From an uncultured Eubacteriales bacterium (GTDB lineage: Bacteria; Bacillota; Clostridia; Christensenellales; Aristaeellaceae), in contig CALVNS010000009.1 in the NCBI GenBank assembly GCA_944349855.1, forward strand, positions 1-64,000: a stretch of 64,000 nucleotides of DNA, read 5' to 3'. The translations under genes and the position numbers were made by a program. A model generated the notes under the pieces. That model saw nothing but the letters and a program-made list of their open reading frames with translations, was not told the origin of the DNA and did not search any database. Positions 24,464 through 33,697 of this stretch are shown here, one piece after another (within the stretch, counting starts at the first letter, position 1; every line of letters starts with the position of its first letter).

Positions 24464-25120
24464 CTATTTCAGAAAATTTTCAAGGCTATTGTTCACGCCT
24501 TCTTCTGCATAGCAGGAGAAGTCCACCGTAACAAAGCCGTAGTAGAGGGGCCTCTTGTCCACAACGAAGCTCTGATCCGTATACAGGCTGTACAGCATCG
24601 AAGCCTCGTTGACAAACAAATCGGTTTGGGGAATGAATTTCTGATTCAGCAGCTTTTCGATGCAGTCATCCATCCAGTCGGTCAGCGTGAAAAGGCCCTG
24701 CTCTGTTCCCTCCATCAGCAGGCTCATGTCCAGCCCGTTTTCGCTTTCCGCGCTGTCAATAAACCCCGGCAATCGAATGCCGGGTTCGTAGACACTGAAC
24801 AGAATATCCGCCGAAAGTGTCTGGCCAAGTTCCTGCGGTCGGTGAATGTTGTTGTACCGGTCGAAACGCTTTTCCTCAACGTATTTGGCGCGGGATGCTC
24901 TGGGCATAACCAGAATGCCGGGACACACGTTGATGGGATCGACGAGAAGATGTCCCGTCTGATCCGGGCGCGTAGGCTGCCACGCGAGAAAGCACTGCGG
25001 CTTCTGCCGCACGATCTCGGTAATGTCCATATCGGGCGGCGGGGCTTTCATTTCCCGTCCATCGCACAGCTCCTTCTCGATCCACTGCTTGAGTTTGCGC
25101 AGCCGTTCGCTCGTCCTCAA
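24464..25120 (-). CDS. Tail completion/connector protein
   Basis: The 218-residue protein starts at TTG 25120 overlapping the TGA of the previous gene. I see no firm family match. The position between the head-tail joining genes and the sheath is that of tail terminator or completion proteins. The C-terminus RPLYYGFVTVDFSCYAEEGVN has a beta pattern. Confidence 0.55.
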   Translation of the reverse strand: MRTSERLRKLKQWIEKELCDGREMKAPPPDMDITEIVRQKPQCFLAWQPTRPDQTGHLLVDPINVCPGILVMPRASRAKYVEEKRFDRYNNIHRPQELGQTLSADILFSVYEPGIRLPGFIDSAESENGLDMSLLMEGTEQGLFTLTDWMDDCIEKLLNQKFIPQTDLFVNEASMLYSLYTDQSFVVDKRPLYYGFVTVDFSCYAEEGVNNSLENFLK

Positions 25121-25461
25121 GTCTGCATCACCGCCTTGGGGTCGTTGCTCATGAGCAGGATTGTGTACATGCCCATATCCTTCTGCACTTGCAGTATCTT
25201 CATGGGCCTGCTGTCGAAGATCACATGCTCATTGGGCAGCGCGCGTCCGGGGAATCCCTCAACGGGGGTGTACAGCAGCGTTTCGCTGGTGTTGTTGTCC
25301 CACGAAAGATCGATCACGTTGTTGTTCTTGCGCTTGAGGGCCGTTTCGTCATCGGTCACGCACTGGAATCTGCATCCATTCCAGGTGTGCCATTCGGCAA
25401 AGTGGTTGTGATTCATGAAAACCCGCGTCAGGTCGTCGTGAATCTTGTCCTTGAGCGCCAT
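25117..25461 (-). CDS. Head-tail joining protein (FII-like position)
   Basis: The 114-residue protein (MALKDKIHDDLTRVFMNHNHFAEWHTWNG..., EHVIFDSRPMKILQVQKDMGMYTILL) has the layout of lambda FII-like head-tail connectors (short helix, then beta strands with W and F at the core). Its ATG lies inside the stop codon of the 49-residue gene before it. Confidence 0.65.
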   Translation of the reverse strand: MALKDKIHDDLTRVFMNHNHFAEWHTWNGCRFQCVTDDETALKRKNNNVIDLSWDNNTSETLLYTPVEGFPGRALPNEHVIFDSRPMKILQVQKDMGMYTILLMSNDPKAVMQT

Positions 25462-25610
25462 TAGGCATCACCGGCTCTGGCCGCTTCCTTCTTGTCCGGC
25501 TTCTTGGCGGGCTTGGGAGCAAGCACGGCCTTGCCTTGCTCGATCAGGCGCATGCCGTAGCTTGCGCTGACCGTTTCGGCCTTGCCGGTTCGGATGATTT
25601 TGACGTTCAT
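25461..25610 (-). CDS. 49-residue phage protein
   Basis: The ATG at 25610 overlaps the TGA of the gene before it (ATGA) and follows GGGAGG. Its TAA at 25461-25463 overlaps the ATG of the next gene. The protein begins MNVKIIRTGKAETVSASYGM, continues RLIEQGKAVLAPKP and ends in a Lys/Ala-rich tail. The tight overlaps on both sides argue that it is real although very short. Confidence 0.75.
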   Translation of the reverse strand: MNVKIIRTGKAETVSASYGMRLIEQGKAVLAPKPAKKPDKKEAARAGDA

Positions 25611-25993
25611 GCCTTTTTCCTCCCTTTGGTGGTTTTCTTTTCAGCTTCTTTCGAAGGCGCTTCCCCGGCGGCGGAGACAATCCCGTCCATCACGTCGATT
25701 TCGGGGGCCTCCGCTTCTTCATCCGCTTCCTCGGCAGGCTCTTTGTTCAGGGACGCCTCGCCTTTGGGGATAGGCTGATTGACATCGTTGCTGCGCGCGC
25801 CCTCTTCGCCGCCTCCATCCTCAACGACGGCGCTTTGGGCGTCAGGATCGGGGGTGGCGATGGGGGAGCGTTCGATGGCCTTTAGCCGCAACAGCCTCTT
25901 GAGTTTTTCTTCCGGGATCGGAATGCCAATGATCTCTCCGGGCGTATATTTGCGCCCGGAGATGCTGACATAGTGTTTCGCTGCGTAACGCAT
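25607..25993 (-). CDS. Head gene FI-like protein with acidic tail
   Basis: The 128-residue protein from ATG 25993 (AAGGAG in front) has a short folded start (MRYAAKHYVSISGRKYTPGEIIG, PEEKLKRLLRLKAIE). A long acidic, low-complexity part ends KKTTKGRKKA. It sits right after the capsid gene, where lambda has FI. The first 45 residues also resemble the small KOW/SH3-like connectors of other phages. Confidence 0.6.
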   Translation of the reverse strand: MRYAAKHYVSISGRKYTPGEIIGIPIPEEKLKRLLRLKAIERSPIATPDPDAQSAVVEDGGGEEGARSNDVNQPIPKGEASLNKEPAEEADEEAEAPEIDVMDGIVSAAGEAPSKEAEKKTTKGRKKA

Positions 25994-26009
25994 GTCCTGC
26001 TCCTTTCTC

Positions 26010-27053
26010 TTACAGCACGTTGGCGACAACCCAGGCATCCACGTTGAAGGGCACGATGGTGGGGCAGGAGGTCAGGCGGTTCTTGATGCTGTTGCCGTCG
26101 ATGGAGCCGTAGCGCAGGGGAACCTCCTTCTTAATGTAGGTCCTGTGCTGCGCGTCCGCGCCGGTGGATTCGACCTGGGTCACGGGGCCATGCAGGCACT
26201 TGAGCATACCCTTGCCACCGGCAATCAGCGTGCCGCTGGGCAGGATGGGCTTCACGGTGCCGTCGTCGTCCGTGAACTTTCCGGCGAAGGAATACATTTC
26301 CACGCCGTCGCTGTTCCAGCCGATGAAGCGCACGCCCTGGCCCCTGTACTTGGTATTGATCTCGCCCATGTTGATGTTGCGCCCGTCAAACTGCTTGATG
26401 TACTTGCTGTTGTCCATCATCGCGTCCGCAACGTCGGGGGCCATCACGATCATGTCCACGATGCCCAGACCGTCATAGACCAGATCGTAGATTTCGCGCA
26501 TGTCGCTGTCGATCTTCGCGGAGCCATCGCTCCACGGCGTATCGGGGGTGTAGTTCTGCGTGAAGCCGTAATCGGCAACCAGGGTGGTATTCAGGTCGCG
26601 GCCCTCGTTGGTGTAGCGGAATACGCTCAGTTTGCCGGTCAGAAGCACCTGACGGGCCATCCACTCGCGGCGTCGCTGAATCGCCCTGCGCATGTCCACC
26701 AGATCGCGCACCAGCATCTTCTTCTCGCGCTGTGCGGGGGTCATAGCGCCCAGAATTTCCTCGCCGAAGGCGCGCTTTTGAAGGTCGGGATTGTCAATCA
26801 GGCGCTCGGGGGCGATGGTGCAGAAGCCGACCTCGCGGGTCTCATAGCCCTGTCGGCCCATCAGCACGCCGCCTACGCCGGGATGGACGACAGGGGCCAT
26901 CTGGCGGTCGCCCTTGCGGAAATCCCAGATCGCCTTGTCCTCCTCGACAGCGCCCATGTCGGCGCAGAAGGTATCGTACAGGAAAGAGTATTCGTGCGGA
27001 AGCTGCTCAATCGCGGCAAGCTGCGCACGGGTGGAGTAGATGTCGATAGGCAT
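26010..27053 (-). CDS. Major capsid protein (lambda gpE family)
   Basis: The 347-residue protein (MPIDIYSTRAQLAAIEQLPHEYSFLYDTFC..., MAPVVHPGVGGVLMGRQGYETREVGF, RREWMARQVLLTGKL, DMIVMAPDVADAMM) has the gpE-type sequence order. The family forms HK97-fold capsids and uses a separate decoration protein, which is encoded just before it. Confidence 0.93.
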   Translation of the reverse strand: MPIDIYSTRAQLAAIEQLPHEYSFLYDTFCADMGAVEEDKAIWDFRKGDRQMAPVVHPGVGGVLMGRQGYETREVGFCTIAPERLIDNPDLQKRAFGEEILGAMTPAQREKKMLVRDLVDMRRAIQRRREWMARQVLLTGKLSVFRYTNEGRDLNTTLVADYGFTQNYTPDTPWSDGSAKIDSDMREIYDLVYDGLGIVDMIVMAPDVADAMMDNSKYIKQFDGRNINMGEINTKYRGQGVRFIGWNSDGVEMYSFAGKFTDDDGTVKPILPSGTLIAGGKGMLKCLHGPVTQVESTGADAQHRTYIKKEVPLRYGSIDGNSIKNRLTSCPTIVPFNVDAWVVANVL

Positions 27054-27071
27054 ATTGCTTCGTCCTCCTTA

Positions 27072-27491
27072 TCAGGTGTCGTCTTCCTGGGTTTTCACTT
27101 CGTTATCGAAGGTTTCCGTGTCGGCCATCTGATCCAGCACGATGCCCTGCTTGCGGAGCACGAGCTGCACGGCGTCGGTCAGCTCCGCGCTGTCCTTGAG
27201 CGTCACCCTGCCGGCAATCAGGCGACCGGCACGGTACGCGCGGGCATCTTCGGCGATGGTGGCGTTGGCGTCAGTATCAACGCTTTCGTCCAGCACAACA
27301 AGGGAATTGGTGTCCACGGCCTCGGTAGCCGTAGCGGGCAGCCACATGCCGTCCTGGCCGCGATACATCACCGTGCCGCGATTGATCTTGCCATTGCCCG
27401 GCTTGCAGGGAATGGCGATCAGGTCTGCGCCGTTGGGATCGGCCAGCAGATATTCGGGGTTGTTTGTGCCGATGACTTCATACATGCTCAT
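27072..27491 (-). CDS. Head decoration protein (lambda gpD-like)
   Basis: The 139-residue protein (NRGTVMYRGQDGMWLPATATEAVDTNSLVVLDESVDTDANATIAEDARAYRAGRLIAGRV) has the beta pattern of gpD/HDPD decoration proteins and lies between protease/scaffold and capsid, as in lambda. It would stabilise the expanded head. Confidence 0.88.
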   Translation of the reverse strand: MSMYEVIGTNNPEYLLADPNGADLIAIPCKPGNGKINRGTVMYRGQDGMWLPATATEAVDTNSLVVLDESVDTDANATIAEDARAYRAGRLIAGRVTLKDSAELTDAVQLVLRKQGIVLDQMADTETFDNEVKTQEDDT

Positions 27492-27512
27492 GTCGGTTTC
27501 TCCTTTCTGAGA

Positions 27513-27914
27513 TCAGTACATGCCGTTGATGCCGTCGGGGTACATCTCCCTGGCAATGGCGGCCATTTCCTTGGCAAGATCGTCAAGTTCCTGCTTGGCT
27601 GTCCTGCCGTCGTTCTGCCTGGGATCGCCGCCCTCGACCTTGTCGGCGGGAGCGGTCTCCTTCTTGCGGCCTTCCAGGTACTTCTTGCCTTTTTCCCGCT
27701 GGTGCTTCACAATCTGCTTGTGGAAGTCCATGGCGGCCATGCCGTTTTGCTTGGCCGTGGCGGCCATCTCGGCATATTCCTCGCCCGCCGGGGTCAGATC
27801 GTCGATCTCCTGGATGCGTTCGCGCTCCTGCTGCGCACCGGCCTGCATGATCTGACTGTACAGGGCGGGGTTTTCGGCGCGGAGCTGGTCAAGGGTGATG
27901 TCCTTGATGTCCAT
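27513..27914 (-). CDS. Nested in-frame scaffold (Nu3-like) start
   Basis: Inside the protease gene the minus strand has AAGGAGG at 27926-27932, 11 bases before an in-frame ATG at 27914 (MDIKDITLDQLRAENPALYSQIM). The resulting 133-residue helical, charged protein (QQERERIQEIDDLTPAGEEYAEMAATAKQNG...) would be the scaffold, as Nu3 is made from inside gene C in lambda. The internal start is inference from the ribosome binding site and the lambda parallel. Confidence 0.65.
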   Translation of the reverse strand: MDIKDITLDQLRAENPALYSQIMQAGAQQERERIQEIDDLTPAGEEYAEMAATAKQNGMAAMDFHKQIVKHQREKGKKYLEGRKKETAPADKVEGGDPRQNDGRTAKQELDDLAKEMAAIAREMYPDGINGMY

Positions 27915-28676
27915 GGTGATTTCGTCCTCCTTGCTAAGGATTTTATTTTCAGCCGCTTCCCCGGTGGCAACTTTCGGTTCGGCGTTGCTGACTTTGGACG
28001 GATCGGCGTGCTCCTGAATGCTCTCCGGGATGTGGGCGTACATCCGGCGCATGGCCGCCATGGTCCGGTTGGATACAGCGGCCACAATCGGCTCGGCGTA
28101 AAGAACGGTGTCGACGAAGCCGCGCTCATGGGCTTCTTTGGCGGTCATCCACGTTTCGGCGTTCATCCAGCCGCGGATGGTTTCTTCGCTCTGGCCGCTC
28201 CTTCGGGCGTAGATGGATGCGCTGTCCGCTTCGGTGTTGCGCAGGCGTTTTGCCGTTGCTTCAAGGTCCTTCGCCTCGCCCCACGCGCCGGATTTGGGGT
28301 TGTGGATCATGTACTCGCCGCCTTCGGTCATGGTGACGCGCGCACCGGGCAGACAGGCAATGAGCGTCGCAGCGCTGGCGCACATGCCCTCAATGGAGAT
28401 TTTGATTTCGTCCATGCCGCTGTTCATCAGGATGGTGCGTATGGCGATTGCCTGGTTCACATCGCCGCCGGGGCTGTTGATGCGGACGTTCAGGTTCTTC
28501 ACACCTTTGGCCCTGGCATCTTTCAGCAGCTTGTCAAAGTCCGTAGCGCTGATGTCGGCCTCCGTCAGCTTCCACCAGTCATCGCAGATTTCGCCGTAGA
28601 TCATCACATCGGCGCTATTGTCTGCGGCGTTCATCTGCAAGTCATACCGCAGGCGGAATTGTTCATGATTCGCCAT
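27513..28676 (-). CDS. Prohead protease, ClpP-type, with scaffold domain
   Basis: The 387-residue protein has a ClpP/S49-type protease part (about 20-205). VRINSPGGDVNQAIAIRTIL is the oxyanion region, the likely nucleophile Ser is in GMCASAATLIA, and a His is in EYMIHNP. From about 225 on it is helical and charged, the scaffold region. It cleaves scaffold and itself during head maturation. Confidence 0.92.
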   Translation of the reverse strand: MANHEQFRLRYDLQMNAADNSADVMIYGEICDDWWKLTEADISATDFDKLLKDARAKGVKNLNVRINSPGGDVNQAIAIRTILMNSGMDEIKISIEGMCASAATLIACLPGARVTMTEGGEYMIHNPKSGAWGEAKDLEATAKRLRNTEADSASIYARRSGQSEETIRGWMNAETWMTAKEAHERGFVDTVLYAEPIVAAVSNRTMAAMRRMYAHIPESIQEHADPSKVSNAEPKVATGEAAENKILSKEDEITMDIKDITLDQLRAENPALYSQIMQAGAQQERERIQEIDDLTPAGEEYAEMAATAKQNGMAAMDFHKQIVKHQREKGKKYLEGRKKETAPADKVEGGDPRQNDGRTAKQELDDLAKEMAAIAREMYPDGINGMY

Positions 28677-30294
28677 TCTGTTGTCCCTCCTCGTTGGGTT
28701 TGACAGGTTCCGCCGGTTTCATATCGTCAAAAGCCGCCATTTCCTTTTTCCGCTGGCGGATGTTGGAAAGCCAGTCGTTGCCGTTGTACTCGCTTGCCTC
28801 CTGTTCCTGCGTGGAAATGTTGTTGGCGATGCGCTCCGTCGCCGCCTTGACTTCCTTGAGCGGGTCAACATGGCCCATGCTTGCGCCCATCCACATGCAG
28901 CCGCACCACGCCTGCCGGATTGCCGGATCGTCGAAGAATCCGGGGGCCTCAATGCGTCCGGTGGCGACGGCCTCGGCCAGCCATGCCTCGTAGATCGGCT
29001 GATTGAAGCTGTCATTGAACGCCGTGCGTTGTACGCGCACTTCGCGCCAGAAGTCCAGCAGCGCGCCGCGTGCCGCGGTGTAGTTGCTCTCGTACTTCTT
29101 AATCAACACTTCCTTGGGGATGCCCATTCCCGCGCCGATAATCGTAATCAGCGTAGATACGAAGCTCTCAAAGGCGCTGTTTGCGCGAATGGGGTTGATT
29201 TCCTGAATCTTCTTGCCCGGAGGCAATGAGTAGATCGCGCCGGGCGCGAGTTCCATTTTCAGCTCGTCGTCCGTTACCTTCTCGTCCTCATTCACGGCAT
29301 CCTCAAGACCCGTTTTTCCGTCGTCGTCATCGCTGACAACAAATGCGGTCAACATGGCGGAAACCACATTGGCCGCAAGTTCGCTTGTCAGGTATCGGTC
29401 AAGCTGCTTAATCTGTTCGATCTGTGCAGCTACGAATGGAATGCCGCGTCTCTGCTCGGGCCGCTCCACCGCCATGATGTGCAGGATGTTCGGAAACCCC
29501 GTGTCCGCGCCGAAGGCATCAATCGGTTGCCACTCGATCTCCTGCGTGTTGCCTTCCAGCAGCGGGTGATGGTTGGCAATGTGGTATTTTACTACCGTCC
29601 CGTCCCGGTCGATCTCCACGCCGTCGATGATCCTGCCGCCGCTGTCCGTTTCCTTGCTTTCACTCTCGCCGGCGTAGCTGTCCGGCGTGCTCACGCGGTC
29701 GGCCTCCAGTATGCGGATCACCGTCTGGTACGGCGTTCGCTTGTTTTCCTTCATGCCGAACAGCACAAACACATCGCCGCTCATTAGCTGACTTCGGAAT
29801 GCAAGCTGCTGCATGGTGTAAAAATTCTTCTGCCGTTCGGCGTCGCACATCACATTGCTGGACCAAAGCCGAAATTCCCTCTGTGCATTGCGCTCCCATT
29901 CGTCGCACGCCTCATCGCTCATGCCCAGCAATTCAGCGTCGATTTTCGGCTTGGGCTGAATGCCCCATCCTACAACGTTGGTGGTCAGCGTTGCAGGTCC
30001 GCTCCTGGCCAGGCCGCCGCCCGCATACAGGTCGCGGGCACGTTGTCGGAGCGTGGCGCCGTGAAGGTCGATGTCGTCTTCCGCGCTGCCGCCGCCCACG
30101 ATCCATCCGATCATACTGTTAAGGGTAGTGCTTGCGCCGTGGTTTCCATAGCCGCTGGCGGCCATGGCCTTGCGCTCTTTCCGCTCAGCCTCTCTCTCTC
30201 GTGCAATGCGCTGGAGAAACTTCTTGTTTCCGCGTTCGGGCGAGAGCAGAAAAAGCGCCCGTTCGCTCCAATTGGGTTGTTCCCGTTTTTTCAT
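28663..30294 (-). CDS. Portal protein (lambda gpB family)
   Basis: 543 residues from ATG 30294. Typical portal features are NSMIGWIVGGGSAEDDIDLHGATLRQRARDLYAGG, TLTTNVVGWGIQPKPKIDA, QLMSGDVFVLFGM, HIMAVERPEQRRGIPFVAAQIEQIKQL and YTAARGALLDFWREVR. It forms the dodecameric DNA channel. The gene overlaps the start of the protease gene by 14 bp. Confidence 0.95.
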   Translation of the reverse strand: MKKREQPNWSERALFLLSPERGNKKFLQRIAREREAERKERKAMAASGYGNHGASTTLNSMIGWIVGGGSAEDDIDLHGATLRQRARDLYAGGGLARSGPATLTTNVVGWGIQPKPKIDAELLGMSDEACDEWERNAQREFRLWSSNVMCDAERQKNFYTMQQLAFRSQLMSGDVFVLFGMKENKRTPYQTVIRILEADRVSTPDSYAGESESKETDSGGRIIDGVEIDRDGTVVKYHIANHHPLLEGNTQEIEWQPIDAFGADTGFPNILHIMAVERPEQRRGIPFVAAQIEQIKQLDRYLTSELAANVVSAMLTAFVVSDDDDGKTGLEDAVNEDEKVTDDELKMELAPGAIYSLPPGKKIQEINPIRANSAFESFVSTLITIIGAGMGIPKEVLIKKYESNYTAARGALLDFWREVRVQRTAFNDSFNQPIYEAWLAEAVATGRIEAPGFFDDPAIRQAWCGCMWMGASMGHVDPLKEVKAATERIANNISTQEQEASEYNGNDWLSNIRQRKKEMAAFDDMKPAEPVKPNEEGQQNGES

Positions 30295-30307
30295 CTCATC
30301 GCCCCCG

Positions 30308-30550
30308 TTACATGTCGCGCGGGACGATGCGAACAACCCTGCTGGTGCGCACCGTCCCGCTCAACGCCTCGACCACATTGGCAAAGTATTCAATCCGCTT
30401 GGCAATTTCGGCAAGGTCAAATGCCGTATACTCGCGCGTGCCGATGCGGTAAGCCTTTGCCTGTCCACCGGCAAGCGCCTTTTCGCATTCCTTCCAGAGC
30501 TGTAACTGCTCCCTGGCTTCCGCAAGGGTGTATGCACTCGTAGCCGCCAT
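30308..30550 (-). CDS. Head-tail joining protein W-like (DUF6148)
   Basis: The 80-residue protein (YTLAEAREQLQLWKECEKALAGGQAKAYRIGTREYTAFDLAEIAKRIEYF) has the two-helix pattern of the lambda gpW/DUF6148 family and sits between terminase and portal, the lambda position. Confidence 0.85.
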   Translation of the reverse strand: MAATSAYTLAEAREQLQLWKECEKALAGGQAKAYRIGTREYTAFDLAEIAKRIEYFANVVEALSGTVRTSRVVRIVPRDM

Positions 30551-30627
30551 ACGCTGCCTCCTTTTTTTCGCCCGCCTCCCGGCTTCGCCGCGTCGCGGGT
30601 CCGCTTAGTCGGGCTTGCGCCCTCCCT

Positions 30628-32490
30628 CTAAATCCTGATGCCGCTGGAGATCACCTGGCGCGGCTTCTTCTTTTCCGCTTGCGTCTTTGTAAGCATCGCT
30701 TCCTCTGAGATGCCCAGCAGCATGCGTTCCAATTTGTTGAAGTCCCAGTGAAAAAAGCGAAACGCGGCGCGGGCATAATTGCGGCAGTCCAACGGCTCGT
30801 TGCGCTCGTATGTCTTTTCCCACGATGCCACGCTTTGACCGCGCACGCGGCGGATCGCCATGCGCTCCGAGCATAGACCCCTGAAATATTCCAGGTCGTA
30901 CCCGCATCGGTAGTCGATGGGGTAGTGCATGTACTTTGGGCCCGGCGTTTCAACCGTCATCGCGTGCATAATGGCAGCCTTTCCGCAGTCGACGCCGATC
31001 ATCAGTTTGGCGCTATCGGCATTTCGCGCGCTTGTTTTCATCTGGCGAACATAGGGTTTCCCTTCGCCGCCTTCGCCCTTGACGGCCCATACGCGCTTTC
31101 CCTCGCGCCTTGCGCACTCTTTGTAGACCTCTTGTGTATAGTGACCGCCGGAATCGATGAAGGTTGCGAGGATGCGCATTTTCATCCCGTTTTTCATCAT
31201 CCATTCACGGTCAAGGAGGTTGTCGATTTCCTCCCATACTGCCGGAGAATCAGGCCGCCCGGGGATGATGCCGCGTGAAATTCCCCAGGATTCTTCATCC
31301 CGGCTCCAACCAACCACCTCGTATTCAAGCCGGTTATCCTGCGTATCAACGCCCATGGTAAGAACCAGTACGCCGGAAGGAACTTCTGCGTTGTAATGCT
31401 CCCGCCGGTCGTGCAGCTTTTCGGGAACGCCGCTTCTGTCCCGCAGCTCCCAGCTTTCGCCCAGCATGGTGTTGTGGAACACCTTGAGCAGTTCGGGATC
31501 ATCCTTGGCTTGCAGAAAGGTCAGCGCTATATCGTTCCAGTCAGACCACGGCGACATAAACGCATTCAAACGAAACGAGCGCACGCCGTTTTGCAGCGCA
31601 CGCTCGTTTTTCACTACCCATTTGGCAGGCAGTCGCTTCGCCTCGTATTCCGGCGTTTCCCGCTGACAGATAGGGCATTGCCACCGGGAATTGCGCACGG
31701 TATAGTTGGTCTCTCCGCTTTCGTCCCTGAATTGCTCCTTGTCAAATTTGATGTCGTCGAATCGGATGTAGCTGTATTGGTGGCAGTGCGGGCATTGCGT
31801 ATGCCATTCTTCCTGCGTGCCTTTCATGTAAGCCTTCTCAATCTTGCTCACGCCCTTTATGGTCGGTGTGCTGGTCTTGACGATCTTTCGGTTATGGCGG
31901 AATGTTTCGCTGCGACGCTCTGCCAATTCGATGGGATCGCCCTCCGTACCGGCGCTGGCTGGAAATCGGTCGATTTCGTCCAGGAAGATGTAGCGCACCG
32001 GTTTGGATGCCAGATCGGAGGGACTGTTCGCGCCGATAATTGCCAGCGATCCGCCCGGAAAGGTCTTCATGGTGATGGTGTTTGCAGCGTCGCGTCCCTT
32101 CGCTTTGAACACCTTGTCGCGCAGGGTAGGGCAGGAGGCAAACATAGGAGCAATCCGGCGTTTGGAATAGTCCTCGGCCACCTTGTCTGTCGGCTGCACG
32201 TAGAGCATGGGCCCAGGATCGTTGTCAATCGCACGGCCCAGCATGTTCAGCTCAATTTCGGACTTGCCCACCTGGGCCGATGCCATAACCACGATTTCAT
32301 ACACGCCCGGTTGGGTAAAGGCATCCATGATCTCGCGCTGATATGGCGCTCGATCCGTTCGCCATGGTCCGGGTTCACTCGCGCTTTCCGATGTCAGCAC
32401 TCGGTTTTCGTCCGCCCATTCAGAGACGGTCTGTGGCTTTGGTGGGCGAAACATGGAGTAGGTGAAGCGCAGGAGTTCCCGCAGGTCCAT
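30628..32490 (-). CDS. Terminase large subunit (lambda gpA family)
   Basis: The 620-residue protein has a Walker A-like VMASAQVGKSE (about 67-77), Walker B RYIFLDEIDRFP, the coupling stretch KIVKTSTPT, and a zinc-ribbon-like pair CPHCHQ/CPICQ. Its nuclease motif is TMGVDTQDNRLEYEV. It pumps and cuts concatemeric DNA. The gpA type predicts cohesive ends produced at cos sites (family knowledge). Confidence 0.96.
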   Translation of the reverse strand: MDLRELLRFTYSMFRPPKPQTVSEWADENRVLTSESASEPGPWRTDRAPYQREIMDAFTQPGVYEIVVMASAQVGKSEIELNMLGRAIDNDPGPMLYVQPTDKVAEDYSKRRIAPMFASCPTLRDKVFKAKGRDAANTITMKTFPGGSLAIIGANSPSDLASKPVRYIFLDEIDRFPASAGTEGDPIELAERRSETFRHNRKIVKTSTPTIKGVSKIEKAYMKGTQEEWHTQCPHCHQYSYIRFDDIKFDKEQFRDESGETNYTVRNSRWQCPICQRETPEYEAKRLPAKWVVKNERALQNGVRSFRLNAFMSPWSDWNDIALTFLQAKDDPELLKVFHNTMLGESWELRDRSGVPEKLHDRREHYNAEVPSGVLVLTMGVDTQDNRLEYEVVGWSRDEESWGISRGIIPGRPDSPAVWEEIDNLLDREWMMKNGMKMRILATFIDSGGHYTQEVYKECARREGKRVWAVKGEGGEGKPYVRQMKTSARNADSAKLMIGVDCGKAAIMHAMTVETPGPKYMHYPIDYRCGYDLEYFRGLCSERMAIRRVRGQSVASWEKTYERNEPLDCRNYARAAFRFFHWDFNKLERMLLGISEEAMLTKTQAEKKKPRQVISSGIRI

Positions 32491-33008
32491 TATTCTTCCT
32501 CGCTTTCCTCCTCATTGTCCGAATCCTCGGCTACTGCCTCAAGCGGCAGTGGCGTTTCGGCAATCTGCGTCAGGATATCCCGGATTTCTGCATCCATGAT
32601 GCTGGCGATCATTTCCACATCCTTCATCATCACCAGCCTGGGCGAAACCTTGCTTGGCAGGCGGAGCATATTCTGCATCACTGTGTTGGCAACGCCTCCC
32701 CAAAGCCTGCGGATTTCCTGTACATCCACCAGCTTTCCCTCAAGCCTGGCTACCTCAAGTTCCGTCTTGCGGGTTTTCACGATCTCATGCTTGGCCTTTA
32801 CTTCGTCAAGCGTCTGATCGTCGCCGGTTTCATTGTCCACGTTATACCGCACCCATCGCTGCACAAAAATAGCGAGGTCGTACTTGCCGCCCTCGCCCTT
32901 TACGAATAACTTTCCATCCTCCGGCAGGCTCATGTCTATGTCGTGCAGCCGCCGGTAGGTGTAGCCTGCGACCGTCGCAAGCTCCTTTTTTGTCAAATAA
33001 ATGCCCAT
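32490..33008 (-). CDS. Terminase small subunit (Nu1-like)
   Basis: About 172 residues from ATG 33008 (AGGTGA in front); an upstream ATG at 33026 has no ribosome binding site. A winged-helix DNA-binding N-terminus (YLTKKELATVAGYTYRRLHDIDMSLP, KGEGGKYDLAIFVQRWVRY) is followed by a long helix (DEVKAKHEIVKTRKTELEVARLEGKLV) and an acidic tail. It recognises the packaging site. Confidence 0.85.
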   Translation of the reverse strand: MGIYLTKKELATVAGYTYRRLHDIDMSLPEDGKLFVKGEGGKYDLAIFVQRWVRYNVDNETGDDQTLDEVKAKHEIVKTRKTELEVARLEGKLVDVQEIRRLWGGVANTVMQNMLRLPSKVSPRLVMMKDVEMIASIMDAEIRDILTQIAETPLPLEAVAEDSDNEEESEEE

Positions 33009-33016
33009 ATGATCGA

Positions 33017-33664
33017 TCACCTGCATCTGCTGATGATAAATTTATGCTCTGCTTCAAGACGATCCATCAGCATGTCCATGACATCCTTCTGTATATCGTC
33101 CTCTGCACGGTTTATGGGCATTTGTGGCACACCAATGCCAACCACTCTTGCAATCGCATCTTTTCCGTTTTTCGTCTTTTTGCCAGTTCTGGTAAAAGCA
33201 ACTCCGTTTAGTTTGGGAGCAGACGTGTTGATGAATGGGGGATTCCCGCCCTGATGGTTCATTACCTCCGGCATTGTGCTTCTTTGGCTTTTGATGATCT
33301 TGGCGTTGATCTTGTAGCGCTTGCCTTTGCGAACGCTCCAACCGGGAGCGCCGCCAGACGCTTTGAACGTTCCACCAATGGACATCCGTCTACCCTTGAT
33401 GGGAATGCAGCAGCTTACGCCAATAGCGCCTGTTCCGCTGCTGATCTCAGGACTTCCAATGTAGGACTTTACTTTTTTCTGTGTTATCACGTAATGTTTA
33501 GAGGCTTCCTTGCCTACAATGGTTCTAACATGGTTGCCCGTTCTCGTCACAGCGCGACGCAACAGCGCATTCATTTCTTTTTCCGTATGCACCGCCCGGA
33601 GGGCATCGATTTTTTCCTTGGCATCGCTGATGTCAATATCCAGGTAAATGCCGTTTTTGGCCAC
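33017..33664 (-). CDS. Minor tail protein Z-like
   Basis: About 215 residues from GTG 33664 (GGAGGGG in front). The sequence IDALRAVHTEKEMNALLRRAVTRTGNHVRTIVGKEASKHYVITQKKVKSY fits the lambda gpZ/prophage tail Z family. In lambda this gene lies after FII, but here it precedes the terminase genes and is the first gene of the late transcript. Confidence 0.75.
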   Translation of the reverse strand: MAKNGIYLDIDISDAKEKIDALRAVHTEKEMNALLRRAVTRTGNHVRTIVGKEASKHYVITQKKVKSYIGSPEISSGTGAIGVSCCIPIKGRRMSIGGTFKASGGAPGWSVRKGKRYKINAKIIKSQRSTMPEVMNHQGGNPPFINTSAPKLNGVAFTRTGKKTKNGKDAIARVVGIGVPQMPINRAEDDIQKDVMDMLMDRLEAEHKFIISRCR

Positions 33665-33697
33665 GATCAACCCCTCCAACCTGTTGAAATAGAAAAT

